Shown here one piece after another: positions 1-8,916 of a stretch of DNA of 64,000 bases. The position numbers and the translations under genes are program-made. Source of the DNA: Leifsonia sp. Root4 (lineage in GTDB: Bacteria; Actinomycetota; Actinomycetes; Actinomycetales; Microbacteriaceae); assembly GCF_001425085.1 (NCBI RefSeq), contig NZ_LMDN01000003.1:321684-385683 (forward strand), read 5' to 3'. How positions within the stretch are numbered: position 1 is the first letter of the stretch; each line of letters opens with the position of its first letter. The notes beneath the pieces are model-generated. The model was not told the DNA's origin, made no database searches, and saw only the letters and a program-made list of their open reading frames with translations.

Positions 1-42
1 CGTCATCCTCGCCTCTCTCACATCGTCTACATTCGCAGCCAT
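1..42 (-). CDS. 5' end of an unidentified transfer-block gene, cut by the window edge
   Basis: Only about 14 codons are visible. On the minus strand an ATG at base 42 lies about seven bases after a GAGGAGG ribosome site and reads MAANVDDVREARMT before leaving the window. It starts about 50 bases after the VirB4-type ATPase stop and on the same strand, so it probably continues the transfer operon. In related elements a coupling ATPase or another transfer protein might follow, but nothing in these residues identifies it. Confidence 0.5.
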   Translation of the reverse strand, partial: MAANVDDVREARMT

Positions 43-95
43 CGCTCGGCCTCCTCGATCTGAATGAAAGGTGCGCTCTGGCACACGCGTACCGG

Positions 96-1583
96 TCACA
101 CTCCCGCGGTCATGCGGGCCGTGGTGTCGAAGAGCGCGAGCTCATCGGGGTGCAGCTGGTGCTGCACGACGAAACTGCGATCCTTCACGCGCCAGAGCCC
201 CTGGCCCGTGCCGAGCGCGGGGAGTAGCTTCTGCTCGGTGCCGCTGAGCCCGAGTGCGCTCGCCGTGGATCCGAGCTGGTCGGGTTCCTGGCGGTAGACG
301 ATGCGCGTCTCGGCGTTCGCGAGCAGTGACGAGGCGAGCGCGCGCATTGCGGAGCCAGAGTCGCCGACGTTGTCGAGGTCGCTGAGTTTGTGGAAGATGA
401 GCATGTTCGCGATGCCGTAATGCCGGGCAAGGCGCCAGTGGGCATCCATGCGGCGGAGCAGCGCCGGGTAGGCCATGAGGCGCCAGGCCTCGTCGTAGAT
501 CACCCACCGTTGGCCACCCGCCGGGTCGGCGAGCGCCGACTCCATCCACGCCGACGAGCACGTCATCAACACGGAGATCAGCGTCGAGTTCTCGGCCACC
601 CGTGAGAGGTCGAGGGAGACCATCGGCAGCGCGGGGTCGAAGCGCACCGTGGACGGCCCGTCGAAGAGGCCAGCGAGGTCACCGGCAACGAGGCGGCGCA
701 GCGCATGGCCGACGAGGCGTCCGTCCTCCGCGAGACGGCCCTCGTCATCCTCAGGATTCGGCGTGAGAATTCGATCCACAACCATCGGCAGGATCGGTAC
801 CTCAGCGCTCCGAACAGCATCGGCGAGCGCGAGGTCGATCGCCGTGTGCTCGAGCGGGCTCAGGGGTCGATCGAGCACGGTCTCGGCGAGGGCGCCGATC
901 AGTTCGCGGCGTCGTGCGGCCAGTTGCGCGGCCCATTCGGCGTCCGAGGCGGATGCCGCCCGGTGGCCCTCATCGAGCGGGTTCAGTCGATTGCGCAAGC
1001 CGTGGCCGAGGATGATCGCCTTGCCGCCGACGGCCTCGGCGACGGCGGTGTGCTCACCCTTCGGATCGCCGGGCACGTAGACGCGCCGGTCGAAGGGGAG
1101 CGAGCGCGTATAGAGCGACTTCGCCAGCGACGACTTACCGGAGCCGACGATACCGGCCAGCACGACGTTTGGGGCCGTGATCATCCCGCGCTGGTAGAGC
1201 ACCCACGGGTCGTAGACGAAGGATCCACCCGAGTAGAGATCCTGCCCGACGAAAACGCCGGCCGAGCCGAGACCAGCCTCGGCGAGGAACGGGTAATGGC
1301 CGGACAGCGTTGCTGACGTGTCCTGGTGCTTGGGGAGGTGCAGTCGACCCGGCATCCGCAGCTGTGCGGGTCCCGCCTCGCCAGCAGCAGGGAGATAGGT
1401 CGACGCGCGTGCTTCGTCACGCTCGGCCTGCCAAAGAGTGCGTGCCTCGAGTCGCTTGGCCCGGTGGGCGTCTGATTCGATGGCGGATGCTTCACGCTTG
1501 CGTGCGCGGCGGTCGCGGCGGAGCTCGCCGTGCGGTTCGACCAGTGCGGCGGTGTGGAGTTGTTCGTCCCTGGCCCGGTTCAC
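96..1583 (-). CDS. VirB4-type conjugation ATPase (C-terminal motor half)
   Basis: Predicted inner-face motor of the type IV secretion channel, hydrolysing ATP to drive assembly or substrate passage. The 495-residue protein has a basic, Arg-rich N-terminus, a Walker A motif GIVGSGKSS at about residues 144-152 and a Walker B motif VIYDEA at about 361-366, followed by HYGIANMLIFHKLSDL, typical of VirB4/TraC ATPases. It is shorter than a full VirB4 and lacks the N-terminal half; in actinobacterial elements that part appears to be supplied by an SCO6880-type protein, encoded here at 3742-5205. Its start overlaps the stop of the preceding gene by four bases, indicating translational coupling. The general role is secure; the exact partner is inferred. 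Confidence 0.88.
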   Translation of the reverse strand: MNRARDEQLHTAALVEPHGELRRDRRARKREASAIESDAHRAKRLEARTLWQAERDEARASTYLPAAGEAGPAQLRMPGRLHLPKHQDTSATLSGHYPFLAEAGLGSAGVFVGQDLYSGGSFVYDPWVLYQRGMITAPNVVLAGIVGSGKSSLAKSLYTRSLPFDRRVYVPGDPKGEHTAVAEAVGGKAIILGHGLRNRLNPLDEGHRAASASDAEWAAQLAARRRELIGALAETVLDRPLSPLEHTAIDLALADAVRSAEVPILPMVVDRILTPNPEDDEGRLAEDGRLVGHALRRLVAGDLAGLFDGPSTVRFDPALPMVSLDLSRVAENSTLISVLMTCSSAWMESALADPAGGQRWVIYDEAWRLMAYPALLRRMDAHWRLARHYGIANMLIFHKLSDLDNVGDSGSAMRALASSLLANAETRIVYRQEPDQLGSTASALGLSGTEQKLLPALGTGQGLWRVKDRSFVVQHQLHPDELALFDTTARMTAGV

Positions 1584-2185
1584 AACGCGACCGCGTGCCC
1601 AGTGTTGTTCGCCGACCCGACTCGGGTGCTGGCCCAGGTATCGGCGACGTCGTGTCGCCCCCGCGCGCGATGCGTGGCGGATGTCCTCGGCACGGAGACG
1701 AGCTCCAGCTCGGGGTCGGCGGTGTATCGACGCAGAAGGGATACATACCCGAACGACGCGCTGTAAGTCAGCGCATACGGAGAGTCGAGTTCTTCAATGG
1801 TCCGGTCGGTGCTCCCGGCTGGAATGTGATCGTAGACGTAGCCATTCATGAGTGCGGCGTCGACCGTTTCGTCGCCGTAGTCCCAGTGCTGCAGATGCTC
1901 GATCGCCGCAAACGGTCCGCGGTGGTCGATCAGGTCGAACAGCTCGTCGGCCTCTTCGCCCTGTAGAAAGATGACGCTGATCCAGCGGGTTGCCGGGGCA
2001 TTCACGCGATCGTCGAACATGTCGACTCCAATCCGGATGCTTTGCACTTCAGGTGCGCACGCTCGCCCCGTCGGAACTGTAGAGGTCGTCACGTGCTCTG
2101 AAACGTCGATAGGTGTCCGCGGGGCATGCGTCTCCCGCTGTGCGGCAGTGGGAAACTTCCCGTCCGGCACTTGTGAAGCGCTCAT
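1580..2185 (-). CDS. Conserved-looking hypothetical protein coupled to the VirB4-type ATPase
   Basis: A 201-residue soluble protein I cannot assign. Its core (residues about 45-150) is acidic, with patterns such as RWISVIFLQGEEADELF and HLQHWDYGDETVDAAL; there is no signal peptide or membrane segment. The stop overlaps the ATPase start by four bases (ATGA), so the two are probably made together and the protein may assist or regulate the ATPase. The ribosome site before the ATG is weak, so a later start is possible. No catalytic motif was seen. Confidence 0.7.
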   Translation of the reverse strand: MSASQVPDGKFPTAAQRETHAPRTPIDVSEHVTTSTVPTGRACAPEVQSIRIGVDMFDDRVNAPATRWISVIFLQGEEADELFDLIDHRGPFAAIEHLQHWDYGDETVDAALMNGYVYDHIPAGSTDRTIEELDSPYALTYSASFGYVSLLRRYTADPELELVSVPRTSATHRARGRHDVADTWASTRVGSANNTGHAVAL

Positions 2186-2293
2186 TCCCGTACTGCAGTA
2201 GTCTCCGCACGTGCAACGCCATCACCCCATTTTCAGCACAGACGAAGTGAACTAGACGAGGCAATGAAATTTGGTGTCGCGAGGCGTTAGTAG

Positions 2294-3589
2294 CTAGACG
2301 TAAGGGGAACCCATACTCACGCTGTGGATGCTATCTGGGTTACGGACCCAATGAGCTCGTTCTGGGATGGGGGTTGGATCGTACTTAGGTGCGTTCTGCT
2401 GATTGACAACACTGGCCGGGCGAAGTGCTCGGCGACGAAGCTCCCATACGAGTTCTGCGAGCTCATGTCGCAAGTCGCGCCCGACAAGCCGTTCGTCGAG
2501 TCTTGCCGCATCTTTGGAGAGGACTTCACGATATGGGAGACCTGTCACACGAGTGAGCGCGTGGAACAGACAGACTCTCAGCTCATGGTCAATGGGTAAC
2601 TGGATCGGAAGCGAAAATGGAGCCGAGGGGTAGAGCGTGAGCGCTGCTTCAACGTCAGTAGCAGCTTCGACGATCTCGGAGTCGGACCCGCCGGTTGTGA
2701 GGCGCCGATGCAGCGCAGAGAGAGATTTTTGAAGCGTATCCAGTTGTAAATCGAATGCGTTGCGTTGTCGAGCGTAGGTGGTGACGAACACTGCCGCGAT
2801 GGCAACAATCACGCTTATCGTCGCGACCTGATTTTGCAGACGAGATGCGATTGCGGTTACTCCGGCCGCAGCGACGATGCACGCAACGAGCCATGCGGAC
2901 AACGACCAGACGCGGGCCCGGCCAGGATGAACCTGCGTCAGCACTCCGATCAGAGGGGGGCTCGCAGACAGCGCGGCGACCGAAAGTCCAACCGCGAGCA
3001 TCTGTATCGCCACGATGCCAATCAGCGTCACCGTGGAACTCGACTCTTGCATAGCAAAAAACAGCCAGATCGCGGCGCAGGCTGAGATCGCGAAGGACCC
3101 AATCCGGCACAGATTACGATGGAGCACTTCGCTAATGCGCATAGTTTTGTTGAGCACTCGCACCGAAGTATCGTCGCCTGCCCACACTGCGAGAGGCGTC
3201 CCTATGGCAATCCCCGCGATGCCTACAGACAGGACCGCGTAGCGCCAGTTCTCTCCGAGCTGCGAAGTGAATAGGTTCCCCGCCACGGTGGCGATCAGAC
3301 CGGCCACTGCGAGTACAACGCCAGTGGCAGCCCAACCTCGATGCGGTCCTAAGGCCCGGCGGGGAGGAGCCGCGTTGAGAGACAGGTCTTCGGCTAGCTT
3401 CCACAAAAGTGAGTGGTGGAAGTTGGAGCGAAGGGGCATCGTCATGAGATGCAGTTTGGTGGGTGGGACTGACAGGGCGCAAATTCGGTGCTGAGCGATC
3501 ATCTGGATGACGAGTTCGCCTTCGTCCGCGGGCGGTCTCTTGTTCGGGTTGGCCTGCCGGGAAGCAGAGTCAGGAGCGTGCTTACCCAT
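2294..3589 (-). CDS. Six-TM membrane protein of unknown function (cargo)
   Basis: A 431-residue protein not recognised. Six hydrophobic segments sit between about residues 88 and 275, including ATGVVLAVAGLIATVAGNLF and AVLSVGIAGIAIGTPLAVWA. A hydrophilic tail of about 155 residues, rich in Arg and Leu and probably helical, follows. The gene separates the SCO6880-type gene from the ATPase pair, with 152 bases upstream and 108 downstream that hold nothing clear, and there is no tight coupling to either. That placement and a codon use looser than the transfer genes suggest an insertion into the operon. It could be a defence, exclusion or stress protein; sequence alone does not decide. Confidence 0.65.
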   Translation of the reverse strand: MGKHAPDSASRQANPNKRPPADEGELVIQMIAQHRICALSVPPTKLHLMTMPLRSNFHHSLLWKLAEDLSLNAAPPRRALGPHRGWAATGVVLAVAGLIATVAGNLFTSQLGENWRYAVLSVGIAGIAIGTPLAVWAGDDTSVRVLNKTMRISEVLHRNLCRIGSFAISACAAIWLFFAMQESSSTVTLIGIVAIQMLAVGLSVAALSASPPLIGVLTQVHPGRARVWSLSAWLVACIVAAAGVTAIASRLQNQVATISVIVAIAAVFVTTYARQRNAFDLQLDTLQKSLSALHRRLTTGGSDSEIVEAATDVEAALTLYPSAPFSLPIQLPIDHELRVCLFHALTRVTGLPYREVLSKDAARLDERLVGRDLRHELAELVWELRRRALRPASVVNQQNAPKYDPTPIPERAHWVRNPDSIHSVSMGSPYV

Positions 3590-3741
3590 CGAGGGAGAAA
3601 CTCATGGTCCACGAACTAACGGACTCCGGCGCTTCCCGGAGAAGTGCGGCTGGCCGAGGCAGCGCGGCAATTCCTCACCGCAGCTTGTTGAACGGACCAG
3701 CTTTGGCCAGTGGTGCCCGCGCAGTCCATCGCAGCTGGTTT

Positions 3742-5205
3742 TCACACACTCCGGCACAGCGGCAGCGCCGCCGCGGTGAACGCCTGCGCTTGCTGCCCGA
3801 CAAGTCGCCGTGTCTCGCAGGATGCCTGGATAGCGGCCTGCTCGATCGAGGCGACCGCCGCATCCAGGTCGTTGGCGTTGGGCGCGGTCACGCAGATGAG
3901 GCCGGTCGTGTGCAGCACGCCGTGGCCGGCGGTGAGGTCGGCCTCTTGCTGCAGCACGTCTTCGTACTCGGCGTTTGCGCTGGCATCCTCGATCTGGCCG
4001 ATGCGTTTGCGCTGGTGGGCATCGCTGATCAGCTCGGTCTTCTTTTTGCGGAGGTCGCGGGCTGCCTGGTCCGCGCGAATGGGCAGGTAGTGCAGTGACA
4101 CCGTGCGCAGGACGCCGTTGGTGAAGACGACGGGGGAGAGGAAGCCGGGGTACACCTGCGACCGCGGCCATTCGCTGATCCACAGCACCGCGTGAAATGC
4201 GGTGTCGGAGCGGAGCCGGTCCCAACTTTCGGTGACGGCAACCGGGCCCGCGGTGGAAAGGTCACGCCCAATTTCGCGATGGCGTTCGAGACTGATGCCA
4301 ATGGCAGGGTCGTAGGCCGTTCGCAGGATGCTTGCGAGCTCGTCGGCCGTAAGCCACCCACCGACAACGAGATCCGCCGCGCGCAGGGCGCCGGTCAGAG
4401 CCGTCATCTCCTGGCGAAGCACCGTTGCCGCGCCGCGCATGCCGCCGCCCTGCGTGCGGATCTGTCGGGATGCAGCGCGGAGGTCGAGGGAGAGGCTGAC
4501 CGTGGTCGCGTGGCGTTCGCCGGCCGGGCCGGCGCGCTCGATGAGGTCGCGGTAGGTCGCGGTCGCCCAACTGTCGTCCTTGATGCCGTGCTGCTCCCAC
4601 CACTCGGCGAGGGCCGTGCCCGAATCGGGCAGGGTGCGTTCCGACACCTGCAGGCGGGCAATGCGCCCAGATCGGCACGCGCCGGCGAGCACGCGCCCCC
4701 ATCCGGCCACGCGCCGATTCTGCTCGCCCGGGTCGAGCAGGGCGAACGCGGGGTGCGAGACCGCGACGATCGCGGTGAGGGTCTGCTCGTGCGGGTCGTG
4801 CACCATGACCGCACCGGACTCGGGATCGTTCCACTCACGCAGCGAGGCCGCGTCGCCGGGGAGTGCGAGCGTGCCGACAGGGCGGGGGCGGATGACGCGG
4901 CGCCGGTAGGTGAGTTGACCGTGTGCGCTGCGCCACATCCATCGGCTGACGATCGGCACCCACTCGACGAGTTTGCGTCCACCGATCGGGATGGCAGCGG
5001 TCAGCGCTGCGGTGCCCCAGATCGGACTCGTCCACGCGATGCCCGAGGCGCCCGCCGTGTACAGCGCGGTGACCAAGGTGAAGATGCCGATTGACATGGC
5101 GATCAGCTGAGGTACCGAGAGGCCGAGCAGGACGCCGCGTCGAGCCAGTCGGGAGAACTGCACCGGTCCGAGTTGATACTCGGCATGGTTGTTGCCTGTG
5201 ATCAT
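3742..5205 (-). CDS. SCO6880-family conjugation protein (PrgI/VirB4 N-terminal-like)
   Basis: Membrane-anchored component of the actinobacterial type IV secretion machine. The 487-residue protein begins with QLGPVQFSRLARRGVLLGLS and two hydrophobic stretches near residues 28-75, the PrgI-like part of the SCO6880 family, followed by a long soluble region resembling the N-terminal half of VirB4. It ends normally in QAQAFTAAALPLCRSV. The start lies two bases from the stop of the TrbL-like gene at 5208, so both are read from one message. With the ATPase at 96-1583 it probably reconstitutes a complete VirB4-like unit, although other genes now lie between them. Confidence 0.85.
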   Translation of the reverse strand: MITGNNHAEYQLGPVQFSRLARRGVLLGLSVPQLIAMSIGIFTLVTALYTAGASGIAWTSPIWGTAALTAAIPIGGRKLVEWVPIVSRWMWRSAHGQLTYRRRVIRPRPVGTLALPGDAASLREWNDPESGAVMVHDPHEQTLTAIVAVSHPAFALLDPGEQNRRVAGWGRVLAGACRSGRIARLQVSERTLPDSGTALAEWWEQHGIKDDSWATATYRDLIERAGPAGERHATTVSLSLDLRAASRQIRTQGGGMRGAATVLRQEMTALTGALRAADLVVGGWLTADELASILRTAYDPAIGISLERHREIGRDLSTAGPVAVTESWDRLRSDTAFHAVLWISEWPRSQVYPGFLSPVVFTNGVLRTVSLHYLPIRADQAARDLRKKKTELISDAHQRKRIGQIEDASANAEYEDVLQQEADLTAGHGVLHTTGLICVTAPNANDLDAAVASIEQAAIQASCETRRLVGQQAQAFTAAALPLCRSV

Positions 5206-5207
5206 GG

Positions 5208-6590
5208 CTAGGCGTCCTTCCTTGCTCGTGCGGCCGTGGGGGACGCAGCATCCGGTGAAGGTGAAGACGGCCTCGGGCGGCGGGGGCCGACGACCCGGGG
5301 CGGGCTGCTCGGTGGGGCGGGTGCCGCGCTGTCGTCGGCGGATTGCGTGTGCGCATCGGCCGCCTGCCCGACTGTGTTGCCGACTCGCGGGCCAGCCTTG
5401 GCTGCTGTGGTGGCGACGACGGCCACTCCGGTCGGTCCCGCAGCGGCGGTTGCGCCCGCGGTGCCTGCGCTGGCGGTACTGCCACTTGCCGCGCCGGTGC
5501 TCGAGGTGCCGGTAGATCCGGCAGTGCTTGCCGAGGATGTGGCGGGGCCGCCACCGCCACTACCCGCTGTGGTGGGGGCCGTGCTGCCCCGGGCTGGCGT
5601 AGCGCTCTCACCGCCACTGCTCGGGCCAAGGATCTTCTTCGCGCTCTCCTTCATTGGTGCGCTCGGCACCGGAACGGGCCGGTTCATCGCCGATTTGGCT
5701 TCTTGCTCGCTCGACATGGCGTGGTACATGTCGAAGCCAATGAAGCTCAGGAACTTGTACGTGATGTACGGCGCGAACGCCGCGATGAACATCAGCACGA
5801 TGCCCGCGATCGGATCGCTGATCGAGGCGAGATCCGCATCGATGGGTGCCGAGACCTGGGCGACAGCCACCAGGAAGATGACGACGAGCACAAGTTTCGA
5901 CAGGATCAGGGCGATCACGAAGGCGACCCATTTCGTGAACCAGCCTTTCGTGGCATCCCATGTTGCACCCGCGAGGGCGATCGGGCCGAAAACGATCGCG
6001 ACCAGCAGCAATGCCTTGCGGATGAGGAGCGAGAACCAGACGATCGCTGCGGCGCTGATCGCGAGCGCAGAGAGGAAGATCGTCACGATCGCGCCGACGC
6101 CGGGAGCGCCGATGCCGATCGCCGTGAGCCCACCGGCGAGCAAAGCGATGCGGTCGCCCATTCCCTCCATGGTGTTGCCGCTGGCCTGAACGACCCCGAT
6201 CGTCAGCTGGTCGGTGATTTCGAGCATCAGCCCCGTGACGGTGATGAGCACGAAGGATCCCAGTACCGACTTGGCGAGGCCGAGTGCGGCCCGGGAGAGA
6301 GCGGTCGGGTCGCGGTGGACGAGCCCGGTGATGAGTTGCAGGCAGAAGAGTATGAGGGTGACGAAGACGGCGACGCCGAAGAGCACGTTGTACACGTCGA
6401 TGTACCCGGGGTCGGTGACGTCGACGAGTGTGGTCGTGTCGAAGGCATTCCACACGGCCTCGAAGAGCCAGGCGGCGGCCGAGCCCATTGAACTCGCGAG
6501 CCAGTCGAACGGCGCCGCGATCAGGGAAGCAGTGCCTTCGCCGACGGTGTCGCACACCTCGGCGATGACTGGGATGTCGCAGACACTCAT
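5208..6590 (-). CDS. TrbL/VirB6-like conjugal transfer membrane protein
   Basis: Polytopic inner-membrane channel component of the type IV secretion system. The 460-residue protein carries about six hydrophobic segments between residues 65 and 300, with LIRKALLLVAIVFGPIALAG and WFTKWVAFVIALILSKLVLV typical of TrbL/VirB6 proteins. The last 130 residues are a low-complexity tail of Ser, Thr, Ala, Gly and Pro ending in an Arg/Pro-rich stretch, as often seen in actinobacterial members. It lies 25 bases after the DUF6112 gene and two bases before the SCO6880-type gene in one leftward operon. Confidence 0.87.
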   Translation of the reverse strand: MSVCDIPVIAEVCDTVGEGTASLIAAPFDWLASSMGSAAAWLFEAVWNAFDTTTLVDVTDPGYIDVYNVLFGVAVFVTLILFCLQLITGLVHRDPTALSRAALGLAKSVLGSFVLITVTGLMLEITDQLTIGVVQASGNTMEGMGDRIALLAGGLTAIGIGAPGVGAIVTIFLSALAISAAAIVWFSLLIRKALLLVAIVFGPIALAGATWDATKGWFTKWVAFVIALILSKLVLVVIFLVAVAQVSAPIDADLASISDPIAGIVLMFIAAFAPYITYKFLSFIGFDMYHAMSSEQEAKSAMNRPVPVPSAPMKESAKKILGPSSGGESATPARGSTAPTTAGSGGGGPATSSASTAGSTGTSSTGAASGSTASAGTAGATAAAGPTGVAVVATTAAKAGPRVGNTVGQAADAHTQSADDSAAPAPPSSPPRVVGPRRPRPSSPSPDAASPTAARARKDA

Positions 6591-6615
6591 CGCTCTGCCC
6601 TGTCGTCTGACCGGG

Positions 6616-6909
6616 TCAGACGGTTTGGCCGACGTTCCAGAAGAAGTTGATGAGCGTGACAGCTGCGCCGCAGATGATCGCCGCCCCGCACGACACGAGC
6701 ACGCCGAGCTTGCCGCGCGACGCCAGGTGCGGGTTTGAGGAGTTGGCGCCGAAGCCCCACACGATCGCCGAGATGATCAGGGCAAGCACGCTCAGGATCA
6801 GTCCGACGGTCATCACTGCCCCCACGATGACGCGTAGCTGCTCGATGCCGGGAAGCCCGGTCCCGTTGGGGTCGATGTCGATCACTGCGTGCTCCCTCGG
6901 TCGTGGCAT
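6616..6909 (-). CDS. DUF6112-family two-TM transfer protein (copy 1)
   Basis: A 97-residue protein with two hydrophobic helices (about residues 29-52 and 70-90) and a short charged N-terminus, matching the DUF6112 family found in actinobacterial conjugation loci. Size and topology resemble VirB2 pilin or VirB3 proteins, but the role is not established. A second member lies at 9145-9411; the two share the pattern of a glycine-rich first helix, a short basic loop and an NFFWNVG or NFLLEVG end. This copy leads the operon that runs through the TrbL-like and SCO6880-type genes. Confidence 0.8.
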   Translation of the reverse strand: MPRPREHAVIDIDPNGTGLPGIEQLRVIVGAVMTVGLILSVLALIISAIVWGFGANSSNPHLASRGKLGVLVSCGAAIICGAAVTLINFFWNVGQTV

Positions 6910-7135
6910 GGGTACGAACGTCAGGTGCGCGCGGCGTTCCCGAGACGCGTCAGCGCCGCGAGTCGTTGAGCACTAAGTCGAAGTATCGCCGTGATGCTTG
7001 AGCGCCGATATCCCGTGGTCGGCGTTTAACGCGCCACGCAAGAATCCGAACGAGGAGGTCGGCCTTCTTTGTCGGTCGGCGGAGCACGCGCTGAGAGGCG
7101 ATAGTCTTTCCGAATCCATCGTACGGAGGCCTGCA

Positions 7136-7717
7136 GTGTCGGAACCCCGAATCCATAGTCGGAGCTTCAGCGTTATGGGCGCAATGTTTGTCGCGGCGTT
7201 TGCCCTCGCTGGTTGCTCAAGCCCAGCGCCGACTGTAATTACCGCCGCGCCGGCGACAGGCGAGGCCCTTGTGGGAAACGGTTACGACCTTACGCTCCCC
7301 GAAGGCTGGTCTGAGCAGAGCGACGAATCGCTACTGGGCTTAGAAGACGTACCGGGCTTCGACGTGATGGCTTTCGACAAGACTGACCTCGACGGCTTCG
7401 CGGACAACCTCAACGTCATTGCATCCTCTGCGGGGGGAATGACGCCTGACCAGGCGGAGTCGCGCGCTGTGGACGAGTTTGAGGGCGCGGGCGTAAACGT
7501 GACGATACGCGACCGCATCATGGTCGCAGAAACGGAATCCGTTCACCTCTCAGCCAGGGGCTCTAGCAACGGAGCAGACTACCAAATCGAGCAGTTCCTC
7601 ATCCCTGTCGCGGATTGGAATACGTTCGTCGTTACGTTCTCCTTTAGCCCGACCGTTTCCGAATCGGACCGCAACAACCTTTCGGAATCGGTGCTGGCGA
7701 CCTGGATCTGGGCTTAA
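7136..7717 (+). CDS. Secreted lipoprotein of unknown function (cargo)
   Basis: A 193-residue predicted lipoprotein. The GTG at 7136 is preceded six bases upstream by GGAGG; starting here gives a short basic segment, a hydrophobic stretch (VMGAMFVAAFALAGC) and a lipobox with the acylated Cys, whereas an upstream in-frame ATG would bury the signal. The mature part begins with a Pro/Thr/Ala linker, then GYDLTLPEGWSEQ and a mixed alpha/beta body resembling the LpqN/PsbP-Mog1 fold of actinobacterial lipoproteins (a pattern-level guess). It reads against the transfer operon and starts the rightward cargo set ending at 8916. Confidence 0.75.
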   Translation: MSEPRIHSRSFSVMGAMFVAAFALAGCSSPAPTVITAAPATGEALVGNGYDLTLPEGWSEQSDESLLGLEDVPGFDVMAFDKTDLDGFADNLNVIASSAGGMTPDQAESRAVDEFEGAGVNVTIRDRIMVAETESVHLSARGSSNGADYQIEQFLIPVADWNTFVVTFSFSPTVSESDRNNLSESVLATWIWA

Positions 7718-8034
7718 GAGCCGCACCGCCCCGCCGCTGGCCACTCGCCTCCTCAAGGTGGGGGCGCAAAACAGCATCGTTTTGTGAACCCGACGAGGAC
7801 CACGACCTCACATCAACGGCGTGTTTCAAGCACCGGCCGTGCAGGTCCCTCCGTCGGCCGTCGAAACTTCCGTTTGTCACAGCCACCTCTCGTGCTTTCG
7901 AAGAACAGTTTCACTGTCGAAAGTTCCAAAAGCGGTGTCATGTGCACCCGAGGCGTGAACCGCATCCGATACAACGGCAGCGCGCCCCCGAATGAGCGCT
8001 TTCGGCCAAGCCGCCAGCCATGGCACCTTGGAAC
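7718..8034 (+). other. Intergenic stretch with a weak hairpin
   Basis: About 317 bases separate the lipoprotein from the small zinc-ribbon gene. A 6-bp stem (CAAAAC at 7767-7772 and GTTTTG at 7779-7784) could be a weak terminator about 50 bases after the lipoprotein stop. I see no convincing gene in the rest; longer open frames here lack plausible starts and protein-like composition. Confidence 0.4.
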
Positions 8035-8196
8035 ATGCCCAGCCAGTACACCCACGACATGTGCCGCATCTGCCGACAGAAGACCAACTGGAAGTACCTG
8101 CCGAACGAGCGGGACCAGTGGGGGCGTACCCTCATGGTCTGCACCAACTGCAACACCAGAAAATCGAAGCCCGGCCAGGAAAAGCAGAACCTCTGA
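8035..8196 (+). CDS. Small zinc-ribbon protein (53 aa)
   Basis: A short frame encoding 53 residues with two Cys pairs, CRIC (residues 10-13) and CTNC (residues 37-40), separated by 23 residues and followed by a Lys/Arg-rich tail (TRKSKPGQEKQNL). That is a plausible zinc ribbon able to bind nucleic acid. The ATG at 8035 is used; another in-frame ATG at 8020 would add MAPWN, and neither has a strong ribosome site. Third-position G/C is high and the frame closes with TGA 75 bases before the uracil-DNA-glycosylase-like gene, so the two may be co-expressed. Function is unknown; a nucleic-acid-binding partner of the downstream protein is a guess. Confidence 0.6.
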   Translation: MPSQYTHDMCRICRQKTNWKYLPNERDQWGRTLMVCTNCNTRKSKPGQEKQNL

Positions 8197-8271
8197 CGCC
8201 GCCCTCCAAGTAGCGAGCGGACATCTGGCCCCAGATGGGCACACCCAAAGAACGGCCCCTATGCTGAGCCC

Positions 8272-8916
8272 ATGACCAACGCCGCGCAACTGTCGTTTGG
8301 GCTTGCAGATGCAGTTCTAGCAATGTCCTCGACGCTGACAGCAACCAATTTCTACCTTGACTCGAGTGATCTCGAGGGGGACTTCCTCTCGACAGCCGCG
8401 GAACGACGTGCGCGTCTGTACGAGCACCTCAATGCTGTGGAAGCCGGCGACCTCGTGCTCGTCGGCGAGGCCGCGGGATGGCAGGGGGCTCGGCAGTCCG
8501 GGGTGCCATTCACCTCAGCCGCCGCGGTAGGTCTTCGCGGCAAGATCGAGCCAAGTGCCACTGCCGTACACAAGTTGCTCGCGAGCGTCGGGGCGGGCGA
8601 ACGCACTCTCCTTTGGAATGCGTTCCCGCTCCATCCGCATGATCCGGGCAAGCCTCGCACCAATCGGACTCCCACGTCGGCCGAGCTAGATAGCGGGATG
8701 GATGCCCTCCGTCTGGCGATAGCGGGTCGCCGCATAGTCTGCGTCGGCAAGAAGGCCGGGGGGAGTGTCGAGCAGCTTCTAGGCCACAAGATCCCCGACA
8801 TCCACCACGCCTCTTCTGCCAGCCCGGCGATAGTCGTCCGCCACCCAAGCTACGGTGGCGCCCCGCGATTTGGCTCTGAGACCGCTGCGGCGCTCAGTAT
8901 CTGGAATTTGGGGTAG
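8272..8916 (+). CDS. Uracil-DNA-glycosylase superfamily protein (cargo)
   Basis: A 214-residue protein with the signature blocks of bacterial uracil-DNA-glycosylase-like proteins: GEAAGWQGARQSGVPFTS at residues 65-82 (motif A region), LLWNAFPLHPHDPG at 113-126, and HPSYGG at 191-196 (motif B, the DNA-intercalating loop). The fold recognises and excises damaged or modified bases. No iron-sulfur Cys cluster is visible, so it is not a classic family 4 or 5 enzyme. It lies on the opposite strand to the transfer genes, behind the zinc-ribbon gene. It may serve DNA repair after transfer or attack modified phage DNA; the sequence supports the fold, not the substrate. Confidence 0.8.
   Translation: MTNAAQLSFGLADAVLAMSSTLTATNFYLDSSDLEGDFLSTAAERRARLYEHLNAVEAGDLVLVGEAAGWQGARQSGVPFTSAAAVGLRGKIEPSATAVHKLLASVGAGERTLLWNAFPLHPHDPGKPRTNRTPTSAELDSGMDALRLAIAGRRIVCVGKKAGGSVEQLLGHKIPDIHHASSASPAIVVRHPSYGGAPRFGSETAAALSIWNLG

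Noticed and set aside
5208..5600. Low-complexity Ser/Gly/Ala/Pro coding stretch, considered as a separate repeat element
   Set aside because: It is the disordered tail of the TrbL-like protein in one continuous frame.
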